A stretch of DNA of 64,000 nt, taken from the NCBI GenBank assembly GCA_021234155.1, contig JAJEKV010000033.1:4817454-4881453 (forward strand). Reading direction: 5' to 3'. The translations under genes and the position numbers were made by a program. The first letter of the stretch is position 1, and each line of letters opens with the position of its first letter. The notes under the pieces are model-generated. The model was not told the origin of the DNA and did no database searches. It saw only the letters and a program-made list of their open reading frames with translations. Below are positions 42,543-61,161 of the stretch, one piece after another. The stretch comes from Isoetes taiwanensis (taxonomy: Eukaryota > Streptophyta > Lycopodiopsida > Isoetales > Isoetaceae).

Positions 42543-42921
42543 TCAGTAGAACTCGCAAGCAGTGGTTGGAATCTTCAGTTGGAGCATACCCCAGAAATCT
42601 CCTTGCTTAACAAAGACTACCTTGGCATGCACCCTTTGGCGAAGCTCTGCACCCTCGGCCCACTTCATGATCTGGGGTTCAATTAAAACCCCCATAGCAA
42701 AATACCCCATCACAACCCTTTGTGAGATGGTCTGATGGAAGCTCCTAGTCTGCAGTATCTCAACTGTCTCATATTCAATGGTTGTTGAGGAAGATCCTTG
42801 ACTTCCCATCCCTGAAAAAGAGCTTGAACTGGAAGAACTGGAAGAACTGAAACAAGCGCTTGAAGGAGGTCTCGAACTTGAGGACCTTAAAGAGCTCGAG
42901 CTGTACTTAGGGGAAGGGCGC
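42543..42921 (-). CDS. Small serine-rich ORF inside Harbinger copy B
   Basis: Same 88-codon frame as in copy A (ATG 42809), differing by one Ile-to-Thr change, with the same upstream Ser/Arg run. Confidence 0.45.
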
Positions 42922-43215
42922 TAAGCTAAAGCCTTTCGATGCGCCATGCAAGGAAGGAGATGAAAGGACAAAGAATTTGTGCACCATCCCAAGTATCTAA
43001 TAAAGACAATAAATTACTTTTTTCGTACCAGATTAACTACTGCAGAATGTCATGATTGGGACAACCCCTTTTTACAGATTTGGACTGAGAAATGACAAGA
43101 CATTTCCTGCCACAGCTTCGAACTCTTCTCTTCAAATCATTGAATCTAATAACAGAATTACCAGAATCTAATAACAGAATCATGTAAGACAAAAACAGGA
43201 AACCGACCTTGCTTT

Positions 43216-44402
43216 TTATGAATCCTGTTTGGCAGAAGCTATCTTGGCTATCTCCAATAAGGTTTCTTTGGTCATTTGACATATACTTTGTGTCATGCTG
43301 GCCATGGATTCTGCTATTTTCAAGCTGTTTGCTGATCTTATTGTCTCTAATTCTCTGATCAATTCATGTTTCCACAGAGAATCCTCTTTCAAGAATTCCA
43401 ATTTCCTTGCTTCATTTTCACCAAAATTATTTGCCATTTTTGTAATACCACTTGCAATGTCTTCAACAATATGCACTCTTGATCTCCTCTTTGTAGTAGG
43501 CTTTCTAGACACTCCCCGGTTGATTACAAATAACCGATCTTGGGCTAGCTTCCGGACATTACAACCACTTGGTGTTTCTTTACCATTGTTTTCCTTTTTG
43601 CCACTTGAATTATCCTTGCTACTATTCTTCTCGGTATTAATAGGGCTGTGAGGAATTGTTCCTGAGTTCTCAACATCTATAAAATCTTCTTCTCGAAAAG
43701 ATGCATCAGTACCTATTATTTCAAAAAATGCAGATGACATGAACTCATTTGTATACATTTGAGCTTCCTCAAATGCTTCAGGGCCAAAATCACCATCATC
43801 ACCTCCACCAGGTATGTCTCTTTCATTAGTCTGGCCATGTTTCAAGTCTTCCATGAATTCAAGCCATGGCCAATTTGAAGGCTCTGCACCAGTTGTTTCA
43901 GAAGCCTCTTTTTCATCCCTGAACTTTATCTGCAACTTGTCCCATATATTCCTCAATTGCCTCAAATCTTCCAATCCCTCAACTGAGGGTTGGAGTTTGA
44001 TCATGATTTCTCTCCATTGACTGGCAGAAAGATTGATGTTCCCATTGTTATGAACTTTATATTCTTTCATCAAAGAAAGCATTGTCCCAATTGCATTCAC
44101 AGACCAATCAACTGGTCATTTGCTTTTCTTGCTTTGGATTGCATCATTCTGATTGCCGTGAATAATCAGAGCCAAAGAATCTTGGGAGGGCATCGACTCA
44201 CCTAGATTTGTGGACAACTCCTTTCTCTTCTTCCATGGATTGCAATCTTTTGTACCTTGAGGTTGAAATTAATCTCCATTGCAACAGGGGTCGAAACTTG
44301 TCTAGTCATTTTCTTAGGCCTCTTTGAAGGCAATTTTTCGGATATAGGGGGCATAAATAGTTTAATAGCTAATGGTAAGACAGATCGAGTAGCTCTTGTC
44401 AT
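43216..44402 (-). CDS. SANT/Myb-like partner protein of Harbinger copy B
   Basis: Main frame 44100-43216 (294 codons), nearly identical to copy A, including the Trp-spaced N-terminal block and the C-terminal helices. A 20-residue window (after GCNV, near 43512-43560) reads in a shifted frame between two compensating indels, both at sites that are CTG or CAG in copy A, so the difference may be an error. The probable first exon is at 44402-44202, identical to copy A. Confidence 0.65.
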
Positions 44403-44710
44403 GATTTGATGATTAATACTGCAGAAATTAGCATTGAATTAGATCTTGATCACATATTATATCAGAAAATTTCAAGAACTATATCAGACCAGATTATTCA
44501 AAACTTACTCGTATTGCCTTGGGAATTTGATTTGCAAGGTTGATCTTCTTGCTTGTATGCGGAATTGAGGCCAGAATTGATAAATGGAGTCTGGCAATCA
44601 AAGCACGGCGGGGCATCAATTCTTGAACGGGGGTTGGAATTGGGCCTTCATTTCCTAGAGTTTTGGCCAAAAAAAAAAAAAAAATAAGCGCTATGGCCCT
44701 AACCATAAAA

Positions 44711-45156
44711 GCTACGGTAACGGGCCCTTGATAGACCGCCGAGTATTCGAACCTTGAATGTGCTTGGGGCATTCCCCGAGACACCGGCATAAAAGGTAGA
44801 AGCGACTACTCATAAACGTCTAGATGGTTTTGTCCAGTTGGTTAAGGGCATGTCGGTTAGGAACGTCACATTTGGTATCAGAGCAGGTCTTGAGTTCGAG
44901 TCTCCATGGGTGCCTATATACATGGGTAATTTGTAAAGACTTGGTAATCATTGTGACATGGTATTCGAGGACGAGCATAGTTCTAGTGGGAGAGACTATA
45001 ACGGGCCCTTGGTAGACCGCCGAGTATTCGAACCTTGAATGTGCCTGGTGCCTCCTCGGAGACACCGCATAAATGGGTAGAAGCGACTACTCATAAACAT
45101 CTAGATGGTTTTGCCCGCTTGGTTAAGGGCATGTCGGCTAGGAACGTTACAAATGC
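44711..45156 (+). mobile_element. TRIM retrotransposon in Harbinger copy B
   Basis: Same insertion as in copy A at the same place: 5' LTR 44716-44870 (first T lost), primer-binding site TGGTATCAGAGC at 44873-44884, 3' LTR 44997-45151. It therefore predates the A/B duplication. The right flank (AATGC) no longer matches CTACG. Confidence 0.8.
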
Positions 45157-45297
45157 CCGGGAGGTTAATGGGAATGCCCCTAACAATAGTTAGGGACCAA
45201 TTATCTCTCAAGGGAGAGTCAAATATTTGTCTCTCCCCGCTCTCGCCATCTTCCATCTCTCCCGGCTCTCATTTTGTCTCGCCCGCATGTGGCCAAC

Positions 45298-50229
<4,932 letters not shown>

Positions 50230-50499
50230 GCCATATCACGGTGAGATAAAAAACTATCGAGCTCCTCTCGAGCTTTTCTTCTCGACCTTAAATGGTTTCA
50301 CCCGAAGATTCTTAATCGAAGCGCCAAATTCCACCGGCTTGCGGAATTCAATTTGTTGGCGCGAACCAATCTTGGAATCATGAAATGGCCTTTTTCTTTC
50401 ATTTTCCCCAAAGCTCGCTTTCTGATCCGACCTCGATGGGTTTTATTTTCATCCATTTGCTTCCCAAATCGTTATAATGCAGCATTAACAATATTTTGA

Positions 50500-51843
50500 T
50501 ATGGATCCTCCTCGATTTTGGGGATGATTGCAATGGTTTTGGCGCACAAATTATGCTCGGCATTGCATTGCAGCAGTTTTGCCTAAACCTGATGGATTCA
50601 TATCGATTAGAGCTCTTAGACTTAGCTATGGAGACTGAGACCATAGAATCACCAGACTCATGACTTCTTTGTCAATTTACCTTGATTCTCATGGGGACAC
50701 ACCAGTTAAAGAGGCCTTCAAGAAGATTTTGGGTTGCACCGAGGCATTTACTATACAGTGGGATAGCATTGACAACCATGCAGGAATTGCTTGCCCTCTT
50801 ATGAGGATGATATGTGGAGGCAATGTTACAGGGATGTCAAGAGCATCATTCGATAAGCCGGTAGGTCTTCCGCCCCCATATTTTGTAAAGCTCGGCAAAG
50901 TAAGGCCTCCCATAGATCCGAGAAGGGCCGAAGCTATGGTAGTTTACTTCCTTGCTCATGGGGGGAATCTCCTCTCGCATGTTGGAAGGAGATTCTATGT
51001 CGGCTACCAAATGAAGATGTAAATATGTGAGGAAGATCACACTAGCTTTGGCTTCCAAGAACATGCCAGATAGGAGATTTGTAGCTATTCCATCAGGGTA
51101 GATTACTTTCGACATTATAGCGTAATTTAAGGAGGCCATCGGTCCGCAAACGTGTTTGTTTGCCGTTGATGGGAGCCACATATATTTGTACGTAAAACCC
51201 AAGAAAAAGATCATGCAAATGACTACTACAGCAAGAATAAAAGACATTCTATTTTTTGTTTCAAGGTTGTGTTACTCATAGTAAATTGTTTGTGAATGTC
51301 TTTGTATTAGAGTAGGATCTCGATATGATTCGGACATTTCGTGAGAAGCACCATTTATAACAAAGTTGGCCTCCAAATCCATATTGCGGAACCTATTGTT
51401 AGATTAAAAGGGAAGAAGATCAAGAAAGGAATGCCTACAGAGGAAGATGTAGTTGTAAACATACCTCCTCAATTGCTTAGAGATTCTCGCATATCCCAGC
51501 GTGCCATTTACGCTAAAGGTTTTTCCAGGACCACGATAACAAAAAGAATCGATTCAACAAGAGAATCTACAGAGGCGCGAGTTGTAATTGAGAATGGATT
51601 TGGTATTGTGAAGGAGAAATGGAGAATCTTAAAGAATCTTTATTGTTTCAAGCATCACAAGCTAGCAAAATCGTGCATGCTTGTGCTGTTCTATGGAACT
51701 TCAGATTTTGAGAGAAAGGGATTGATTTCTGCCACTAACTCGAATGCCTCATGTCGAAAGTACTATGAGACTCAAGACATGAACGTGAAGCCGAAAAGGA
51801 GGGAGATCAGATGGGGCACATCCTACCTCCAAAATGAAAAGTA
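50500..51843 (+). pseudogene. PIF/Harbinger transposase, copy C
   Basis: Broken transposase: KEAFKKILGCTEAFTIQWDS then IDNHAGIACPL, RRAEAMVVYFLAHGGN, the first-D region (FAVDGSHIYLYV-like at about 51160), LRDSRISQRA where other copies have LGDSAYP, and VVIENGFGIVKEKWRILKNL with the catalytic E. It ends SYLQNEK at 51844. Stops and frame changes separate these blocks. The match to copies A/B is clear at the protein level but low in DNA. Confidence 0.75.
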
Positions 51844-51844
51844 A

Positions 51845-53496
51845 ATGAGCTGGGCCTTCATCTCATTTGGACATGGTGTTGTGAGAACTTGATGTGTGTG
51901 GAATGATAAATTGAATGAAAGTTCATTGCAATATTTGTATCGGCAACTTTATCCCATTGCTTTGTTTTATAAAACTTTTTCTTGCATTGTTTGTGGTAAA
52001 TTTTCTTTTGCATGACATTCTTTGCTTTGCGAGAACTTAACATAATGTAGAGTACTCAAACACATCGGATATCAAGAAACGAAAAAACTCAATTGTATTC
52101 ATTGAATCGGGTTCACAAATGTATGCATGCACTCAAATGTAGTGCTAATGAATGAAACAATCTTGAACAATAAAAAATGAAGTCTCGAAGTTCTAACTTC
52201 AGTTCATGTACTTAAGAAAAAAAAAAGGGATATCTCTAACCCCACTTCAAAGCTTCCGATTCAAGCTCTTTTGTCCCCTCAAGCATGATCCAAGCTCACT
52301 TGTCCCCCGTCATAAAATCATTAGTAAAAAAATAAAAGAAGGTACTACAAAATGAAGCTTCTGAAACCTGCTTGTCCTTTCTATTACTCCAAAATATGTA
52401 CAATGCGGCAACATTTCTTTGTATTTTACAAAAAGAGGTGTTCGAGGGATTCATCTTCCACAAAAGGAAACCTCAGAAGCTGAAGAAACTTCCAAAGTCA
52501 AGAAAAGGAAGAACAAAACAAAAAAGAGGCCGGCTTCAACATGCAACACAACTTGTCCGTGGTGTTTTGATCTCCATCATAACCCAAAGACCAGAAATCT
52601 TCACAAAGGTAAACTTCGACATGGACCTTTTGTCAATCGGGCGTTCATAGCCCACTTTCGAATAACTTCGCCCACTTTCGAATGCCCATGTCCAAATCTC
52701 GCACCAAAACTTGTGCGCTTATGGAGTTATGACACCGAAAGCTCATTCTCTATAGGCGTGCATGAGGAATTTACACCGCCCCGAGACATATTATTCGAGT
52801 CCGAGGAGGAGGAGGATGGCGATGGAGAAGGATGGCGCCGAATCAAGCTCCGAATTAACCATCTTGCCCAACCGGTCGGGCCATCTCCTCGAAAACGTAG
52901 AATAAGAAAAAGAAAATGTTGGCACGTAAATCGAGGTCATAATTTATGGGAGTCTCGCTATCTAATGGTAGTATGGTACACGAAATTATGGCTCGAATGA
53001 CATCTAAGGAAAAAGCCAACTGCCATGAAATCTAATGGTCCTATAATGTAATGGTTTATATGCCCAATTACGCACTATGACCGGTGATGCAACTTTGGCG
53101 GGCAACTTTCTATGTCAGGACACAATTTCACCCTCGCCATCAAATTTGTTATAGAATAGAATGTTGCAATTCCAATGGGATTTTAAGGAAAGAAAAATAC
53201 AACATCTAACAATAAAGAACAAAGATACAAAGCCATTGCAAACTAAAAAATACTTAAAGTACCTTCAATTTTCCCTGTTTTGTAGCTGGAAACTTTTGCA
53301 ATTTCGAAAGCAAAGTCTCCTTGGTCATTTTGGCAAATGCTTTGAGTCATGATAGCCATGGATTCTCGCAATTTTCAAAGGCTATGGCCGATCTCATTTC
53401 TTCCAGCTCTTTTACCAATTCAATTTTTCGATGGAATCATCTTTATGAACTCCAATTTCTTGTCTTCGCTGCCCCCAAAACCGAAGTTGCCATTTT
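51845..53496. other. Interior of Harbinger copy C, non-coding or unknown
   Basis: An open frame at 52419-53000 (193 codons) encodes a basic start (KKRKNKTKKRPAST) and an acidic middle (LFESEEEEDGDGEG); I do not recognise it. Its place matches the small serine-rich ORF of copies A/B, but it lies on the other strand and shows no similarity that I can see. The left end of the partner gene begins near 53290. Confidence 0.35.
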
Positions 53497-54180
53497 TCAC
53501 CGATTCGAAGCTATGTCCTCATCAATAGCCAATCTGGATCTCTTCCTTGAGACTGGTTTACCTGCAACTCCAGGTTGCATACAAGCTGCTGATCTAGGAT
53601 TTATCTCATGCACGCCTTCTTTATCAGCAGAATTGGGAGTACTGTTTGAATTTCCACCATTAGTGTTCGGGCTTGAAGGTGTTTCAAGGGGTTCTGTGTT
53701 ATTACATGGAGGGTCCGTATTTGGAATCTCAAATTGCTCTTCCTGGAATGCTGAATTGGTTCCAAAGGTTTCATAGAATGATTCTGGCATATAATTTTTC
53801 TGGTATGATGAATGCATCTCAAAGAAGATGGAATGCTTTTCCCCAAATGCACCATCATCTCCCAAACCAGGGGAGATCGGTGTGATTAGTGCAACTGCTC
53901 TCAATTCTTCCATCTTCTTCATACCATTTGCCAAGAAGAGGGCCTACCTGCTCGTTTTCTACATATTTCTCGCCCTGAATTTAGATTGTAGCTTGTCCCA
54001 TTTATTCTTCACCTCAATTCAACTAAACCCGGCACTATGGGGTGAGTCTTTCCAGAATTTCTTTTCCATTGAATTGGAAAGATTGATGCTACCATTGTTA
54101 TGTGCCTTGAATTCCATTAGATGGTTCAATAATGCAATGATGGTTTCCAGCCAGAACCAATCCAATGGGTGATTTACGCC
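53290..54180 (-). pseudogene. SANT/Myb-like partner protein, copy C
   Basis: The longest frame is 53934-53497 (PGLGDDGAFGEKHSIFFEMH, SRKRSRLAIDEDIAS). Pieces on both sides match copies A/B: towards 54170 the N-terminal SANT-like part (the minus strand of the CATTGAATTGGAAAGATTGATG region) and towards 53300 the C-terminal MTKETLLRLRNCKSF-like helix. Several frame changes are present. Confidence 0.65.
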
Positions 54181-54974
54181 GCCGACCATTGTATCTAATT
54201 TGGATCTACAAATACTAATGCTTGGGACTTTCCGGAAACAGAAGTCTTGACTTACTTGGCGTTTTCAAAGTTTGTCCCTTCTAGCACAAAACAACGGGGA
54301 ATCCGACACGCTTCTAGTCCTCTTTGATTCTTTTTGGAGGCGAGGAATAGCATGAAATTCTGACGTGGGGCACTTAATCGATCCGTCATTTTTCGCCTTT
54401 CTTGGCTGAAATTCCTTTTCACGCCTTTGGAGTGAAATCCAAGGCCTTTGAATGATCCGAACCCCTTGTCATGCTTACAAGTATAGGATCTTTAGAAATC
54501 TGCAAGCAATGAAGATAAACAGTTTTATTGTTTTACGCATCCAATCTTCATTACAAAAGGGAAATCGAATTATGCTGGAATGCGAGAATCTTAAATGCTT
54601 AGGTAAATGCATACCTTAAATTTGCTCGGTAGGATAATGCATACTCGACGAGACACAAAGATCATCACTTGCTTGGAACATGGGAGATTGGCGAGGAGTG
54701 CTGCTAAAGCCAAAGGAATGGGAACAAAGACTGCCACCGGGCTGAACATGGGAGATTCGGCGGAACAGAGAGAAATGCCATTTTAGTAAAGCTTAAAACA
54801 TTTCTGACAAGGTTTTTCTAATCCAAGAAACCAAATGGAACGCCTGGTCCGCTTCGCTAGTTAAAAATGACTCGTAGAGAAAAGGTGAGAGTGGGTTTTC
54901 CCACTCTCACCTCCCTCTCGTGATCTCTCTCATCACCTCTCATCGCCTCATGCAAAAATTCAATCTCCATGTGA

Positions 54975-54978
<4 letters not shown>
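54181..54978. other. Non-coding part of Harbinger copy C
   Basis: No coding region is recognised. The region near 54225-54330 is probably the remains of the partner gene's first exon, by position only. Sequence before the TC tract is rich in CTCTC and CACTCTCACC. Confidence 0.35.
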
Positions 54979-55330
<352 letters not shown>

Positions 55331-55490
55331 AACCATAAAGCCGCGGAGGCCTAATGGGAATGCCCCTAACAATAGTTAGACTAATTGTCTCTCAAGGGGA
55401 GAGTCAAAGCCTATTTGTCTTCCCCTCTATCTCTCGCTATTTTCCCATCTCTCCCCTGCCTCATTTTGTCTCTCGCGATGTACAAACACA

Positions 55491-57655
55491 TCTTCTCAAA
55501 GGACTAATAAAACAAGAGATCCCTCTGACCGCCAAAGGAAATATGGGGAGCGTAAAAAATTATACCATGATGAGGGTATTCCGAGAGATAAAGGAGATAT
55601 CAAACTTACGGTGGTCACTTCAGAGGAAGAGGTGTCCAAGGAATAAAGCACTCGCCAAATGGAAAGGCCAAGGATGTCCAGTGGGCTTTGTGTCAACACT
55701 TGAAGTGGGCTGGCAAGCCACTATGCAACGTAATTGTGAACATGTTTTACGTCAGCAGCTGACTGTGGATTTCCCAAGGAGGCAATTGAACAGAAGTTGT
55801 TCCTAATCTCAAGGTGTGAAGACGGGATGTTAACAATTACGTAATCTCATGGTGAGTAGCCTATTCTCCAACTATTTGCTACTATTCTAGAAAAAAAAAA
55901 AAATAAGTTGTGATGGGCAGAGGCAAAGGGTGTAAGGGCAGAGACGCTAGGCCGGGTTTAGACCAATAGATCCACACTAGACCACTTTGTCGGGTGCCGA
56001 AAATCATCATGGACTCTGTTAAAGGTACTAAAAACCGCCTATATATTTCATTTGTTGATTTTGGCTAGGCTGAGTATCTCATAAGGTTCCCGTGAAGAAA
56101 CTATGGGAACTGGGATGTGGAGGAATTGCGTGCTCCTAAAGATTTTATTGTGATGCAGCCGAGTACTTTATGAGAAGGTATTAGTTCAACTATCTAACCA
56201 CTTTTCAAGAGATTCCGCACATGGGCAGAATATAGGTGTGTGAAGCAGTGATGTCCGCCATGTCTCCACTTTATTTGGCCTATTTATTGATGCGCTTTTG
56301 TGATGACCGCTCAGATGTCAAGTGGGGAGAGGAGGAACGATGTAATGGGTATGTAATTCACCGTTAATGCACGCTATAGATGATGTGGTTATGTTTGTAA
56401 CGCGACAAGAGACCACATGCAAAACAAATAACATTTGAATTCATCGCTAGTTTCGCGGAAAAGAAGGCATGGTAGCAAACCTCGAAAAACAAAAATCATG
56501 ACAGCTTGGGGCACTCGTATTGTAAGACCATCACTAAATACAAAAGATAAGGCCGTGACACTGTGAGGCCTATAAGTATCCTGGATTGATAATCCAATTT
56601 AAATCATAGATGGAACACTTGCATTATCCAGAGAGTGGAGGGAGGACTGGCCTTATATGCTATGCGAGCATGTGCGTAAGAATCTCTTTTGTGGTCATGG
56701 CGTTTAAAGATTAAGCTCTTTTCCAATCTTTAGTCCAAAGTGTTGTCCTGTATGGTTATGCAGATTTGGGACCAGGTTTGCCAAAAGGGTTATGGGATGA
56801 TGTTGAACAAGTCCTAAAGAAATTTCTCTCTAGAATTGGGAGTGAAGATTCGCATAACCTTACCAAAATGATGCTAGCTCTAATGCGTAGATAATGCCTC
56901 TTGAGGGAGAAAGCGATGCTCGATGCATCTGATATTTGAAGAAGATTAGAGCATGGATAACAATAGGATACCATATCGGCTATGCAAGTGAGGATAAAGG
57001 GTGGTTTTCGACTTAAAAATATGGCTAACCGTGTGGGGATTAGGTGGATGATGCGGGCTTTATATGATGGTGATATTAGACAATGGGTTTATGGTCGTGA
57101 AAAGAAAAATATGGCAGACCCCTCTATGACTAAGATGTTCCTATACAAGCAAAAAATGAATCCCGAAGTTGAAGGTTGCAAAACATTTACCGAGGACATA
57201 TCGGTTAAGAAGAGGCATACAATTAGCGTGATGCTATCGAAGTTCTCCACCGGCTTGGCATTGAGGTAGGACGGCTGGGGGAGGAGCATTCCCAGTGGAA
57301 ATGAGAGAGTGCAAAGTATGTGGGAGTGGTGATATAGAAGATGAAGAACATGTTTTGGCCGAAATGTCCCGCTGCATAAGCCGAGACCGCTTTTTGAAAG
57401 AGAATGATCTCACAACATTCTTCTCACCTCCGGGATAAGATAGGATCCTTCATGATTGAAGTGTTGTTCTACGGGGTAGAGACCAATGTACGATTAAAAC
57501 AATTTATTGATGAAAATGATGATGAGAGAGAGAGGAGAAGTAGATGAGGAACTGAGACTCATCTATCGCTTTATGAAGATGTGTAATTTTGTTGTCTATA
57601 GGCCCCAGTGAGGCCTCCATGCATATACACATTTCCATTTCATTTCATTTCTCTC
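55491..57655 (+). mobile_element. LINE copy E, 5'-truncated and decayed
   Basis: The stretch 55491-55806 has an unassigned open frame (KNYTMMRVFREIKEIS). LINE similarity begins at about 55815 at nearly the same point as copy B (sequence resembling GDVNNYVISW, then the QAGF region), with RT remnants through about 56530, VLYGYADLGPGLPKGLWDDV (56740) and a zinc block CKVCGSGDIEDEEHVL (57312). The 3' hairpin is AGGCC-loop-GGCCT (57600-57616), a changed but still paired version of the stem. (ATTTC) units follow, but the (TC)n tail is reduced to TCTC. Confidence 0.7.
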
Positions 57656-59475
57656 AAGCCACATGCACTATTTTTTGTAACTCTCTCATCAGATACTAAT
57701 TTAGGACGGTTTTATACCGTATTCGCTGAGAGATGAATGTCTTCGCTTCCCTAACGGGCCTGTTAGGCCCCCTTCGACCTGGATTTTCGAGCCTGCTCCA
57801 CCGAATTTCTTTTTCCACCTCTACCTTGGCGCAATGTGACTTCAAATTATTCCACATTCCAGGTTTTTTGAGTTTCAATTATCCCACACTTCTGTTTTTT
57901 AGCTTCAAGAATCCCATATTTTGAACACATGCCTCATTTTTCCTCATTCCCGATCTTAGAATCTAATATTTTCGTCCTCAACCGCAATATTTTGATGGAT
58001 CCGTAATCCTCGCATGATTTCCATGCTTCTAAGGGCCATTTTTCTTGGATTAGCATTCCAAACCTATTATCTTCATTTAATACAAGAAATCGAACAAACG
58101 TAATTCGATGGATTTCTTTAGAACAGATGGAGATGTAGAAGACAACATAAACTATATGTGTGCATCTTCCACTTTGATGTCAAGTGCCTTCTTCAAGACT
58201 AAAGAGGCCTCCAAGGAGATTTTGGGTTTGTCCAAGGCAGATAACACAATGGGACAACATTGACAATCATGCTTGGAATTGTCTTCCCTCATTTGAGGAT
58301 GATATGTGGCACGAGTTCTGGCCGGATGAAGAGGGGTGCATTCGAGACCGGGTTGGGCTCATTGTCCCTTACCTAATCAGACTGTGAATCAAGATAAGAG
58401 CCCCTCGTTGATCCCGTAAAAGCTTGGCTATGGTTTTATATTTTCTAGCACATGGTGAGAAGCCTTTACATGTAGGTCAAAGATTTTATGTTGGTAAAGC
58501 TACTATACGTAAATACACAAAGAAAATAACTCGCCTTGGCTTCTAAGACCATGCTTTACAAAGAGGTTCATTGCCTTACCAACAAAGCCAAAGATTATTA
58601 GATATAAACAAAGAATTTGAAGATGCCAAAGTGTATACCTAATATCTTTGAGCAGCTTGATGGTTCTCATGTGTATTTATACGTAAAACCATGGAGCAAG
58701 GACAAGGGTGATGATTATTATTCGAGGCACAAGAGGCATTCATGCCTAATGCAAGATGTGGTTACTCACTCAAGGTTATTCATAAATGTTTGTGAACAAG
58801 GTCTGGCTCGCCTCATGATGCAAACCAGTTTAAAAAGAGTTTGTTATATAAGAGGCCACCGCCGCATAAATTTTGGTGGTCCAACAAATCAAATGAGTGG
58901 TTTTAAAGATTAGTAAAAGGGCAAATGATGATCAAGATGTTACCGGCACAATTCCACCAATGTTGCGCTGGGATTCAAAGATATCCCAAATAATATTTCT
59001 TCTCAAAGTCTTTCCAGATGGCAAAGGTGCCTATGGCAGATTCAATAAGAGAATTTGCAGAGGTAGAGTATATGTGGAAAATGGTTTTGGTATAGTTAAA
59101 GAGAAGTTTAAAATTCTGAAATCTTTGTCAATTCATGTTGGCAGAGCAGCTAAAATTATCCATGCTTCATGTGTTTTGTGGAATTTCTGTATCATGCAGG
59201 AACTTGAGCTTGAATACTTACCAATCTCTCCAGATCTACCTGAGAACAATTATTATGAGACCGAGATCATGAACAAAAGTATGAAAAAAGACGATGATCA
59301 AATTAGGCATGTTATTTTCCAAAATTTGGAATGTGTTATTCTCGAATGAGTTGGTCACATTGTCTTCATTGACTTGCTGTTAATCATGCATTTGTGTGAG
59401 CATCATATGTAAACAGTTTTGATCCTGCAGACATCAATAAAAATGGTTTGAATGTCATTGATTGAATGTGTAATT
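57656..59475 (+). mobile_element. PIF/Harbinger-like element, copy D, truncated
   Basis: Begins with GCCACATGCACTATTTTTT directly after the LINE E end, as in copies A and B, and follows them through the transposase to ATTGAATGTGTAATTTAAT, where similarity stops (about 59475). The transposase (58010-59349) is broken, but its C-terminal block with VENGFGIVKEKFKILKSL and ELEYLPISPDLPENN is open (58897-59349). The SANT-like partner and the right end are missing, probably removed or displaced by the sequence that follows. Confidence 0.8.
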
Positions 59476-59593
59476 TAATCGCATCGATCCGAGCCACGGA
59501 CGCTATTCTCGGGAAAACCGGACGAGCTACTATATAAGGCCATTTCCCTCTTCGGACCGGGTTATCTGCCACAAATGCCTCTTCTTCCATTCT
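59476..59593. other. Junction sequence, unassigned
   Basis: 118 bp with a TATATAAGG motif at about 59532, between the Harbinger D break and the probable LTR. Nothing else is seen. Confidence 0.3.
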
Positions 59594-61161
59594 TGTGACG
59601 CTCCAAGTATTTATAATGATATGTATAAATACATTGACACGCCACCCAAGATAAATACGCCACCATGGGGTATGGTAACCTAGGGGTTGACCTAAAAGGG
59701 ATTTAATTAGCTATGTTAATTAAAACATTAAGGATAATAACCTATGATTAAGGAAATTAATAAATAATTAAGCTTAATTATGGTTTGGGTTAGCACCACC
59801 GCCAAACTCGACACAAAGATGGTAAATGCTAATTGATCCAATTAGGTGGATCACCACCCCCATATCAACCTTAATCGATTCCAAATTTTAAGGAGCAAAG
59901 ATGAGCCCAAGAACTGCTGTCGACTTCACCAAATCATCAACAATCATTAGTCGACCGCCACCCCCAGGCTTGCAAAGACTATGGAAGCCCTCACGATAAT
60001 CTGCCCAGCCAAACACCCGTTAGTAGTAGTTTAGCTTGTGTTTTGTAGGATAGCATCAGAAGTATTTCTTTGCTGATTGCCTTTGTTGAGATTAACCCTT
60101 CTCCGGGTAAGTAGGATTACATTTCAACTATGAATGGTGCTCATAAGGAATTGGTTGATGTATCTATGAAGTATTTCGTAGCTTCCATTAAACGTGGGTT
60201 TAAAGGGGGGGTAGAGACCTCTGAGCTCAAGTATGATAGTATGCTCCTAGATAGAGCCCTCGTAGTATTCCCATTAGATGCGCCGTGTACAAGAGACCAC
60301 CGGGTCGATGCTATGGTCCGCTTAGCACCGAGATAAGGGACACAAAGTGGTGAAGGGGGTGGGTCTGCAACAACATAAAAGGCTCCCAGACTCCTACAAA
60401 GGGCTAGGGCCCGGAGCAGCTCTGGCCACGAGAGGGGTCGCATGGGTCCGGACACTCCCCTGGTGTAGAGGTGTGATCCATATGGAGCATCTTGCACTTT
60501 GAGTAGATTTAGGTGAGTAAGTTGGGTACGGATGCGGGGTCGCTGATGCGCACGTATTCTTCTAGCTCACCCATGGAACCACCGTGATCCCGAAGGGGAC
60601 GCCCCCCCGCCTCATCGCACCGGGGTGCCATGAACCCCGGAGTAGACTCAAACGGGTGATACCTTGAGTTTGCGCTTTCCGAAGGCTATAGCTGGCCATA
60701 GCGTGAATCGGACCCATCCGCAAAGTGTGCACAGTGGAGGGCGGATGGAGTGGACAACCCTAGCCGATGTTCTATGCCGCCAACGCCATGCCAAGACTTG
60801 GTCCGATTCTTGAGGCCCAACCGCCGGGCCGATCCTCACTTGAGTCTCGGAAGCCGGTAGAACCCGAGGTTTGGGGTGTTTTTCTTAGTTTTAGATGCAT
60901 ATTCTTTGCCGCTGTTATTTGATGGATGCGCCACCCTTCGTGGTGGTTATTTATATATGTTTTATGCCGTAGGCAACTCCTTGTATTCATGCTTCACGAC
61001 GTAGGAGCCCATCGGGTTAGGCGGTTTAATGACACCGGTGGATCTTCACCCAGCATCTTCTACGATGGCCCGGGTCAGACGGATTCCTATGGCAAGTTGG
61101 ATGCTATGGAGGGGAAAGTCCCCGCATGTATACCGGGGTCGATATATTTGTGAGCGCCACA
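59594..61161 (+). mobile_element. Probable 5' LTR of a retrotransposon
   Basis: The block starts TGTGACGCTC and ends GAGCGCCACA, 9 of 10 inverted matches, with the TG...CA ends of an LTR; length 1,568 bp. Just inside lies GGTAGTCAGAGCC (about 61166), close to the common TGGTATCAGAGC primer-binding site. The second LTR would lie outside the window, so this cannot be confirmed here. Open frames within it are short and unrecognised. Confidence 0.45.

Larger units (their letters stand above)
39963..45294 (+). mobile_element. PIF/Harbinger-like element, copy B
   Basis: Same structure and length (5,332 bp) as copy A, from GGCCACATGC (39963-39972) to GCATGTGGCC (45285-45294), and near-identical over long stretches (for example 30000-31400 versus 42080-43480). 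Differences are clustered and often sit at CAG/CTG trinucleotides. A (TC)n tract follows at 45300-45367. Confidence 0.8.
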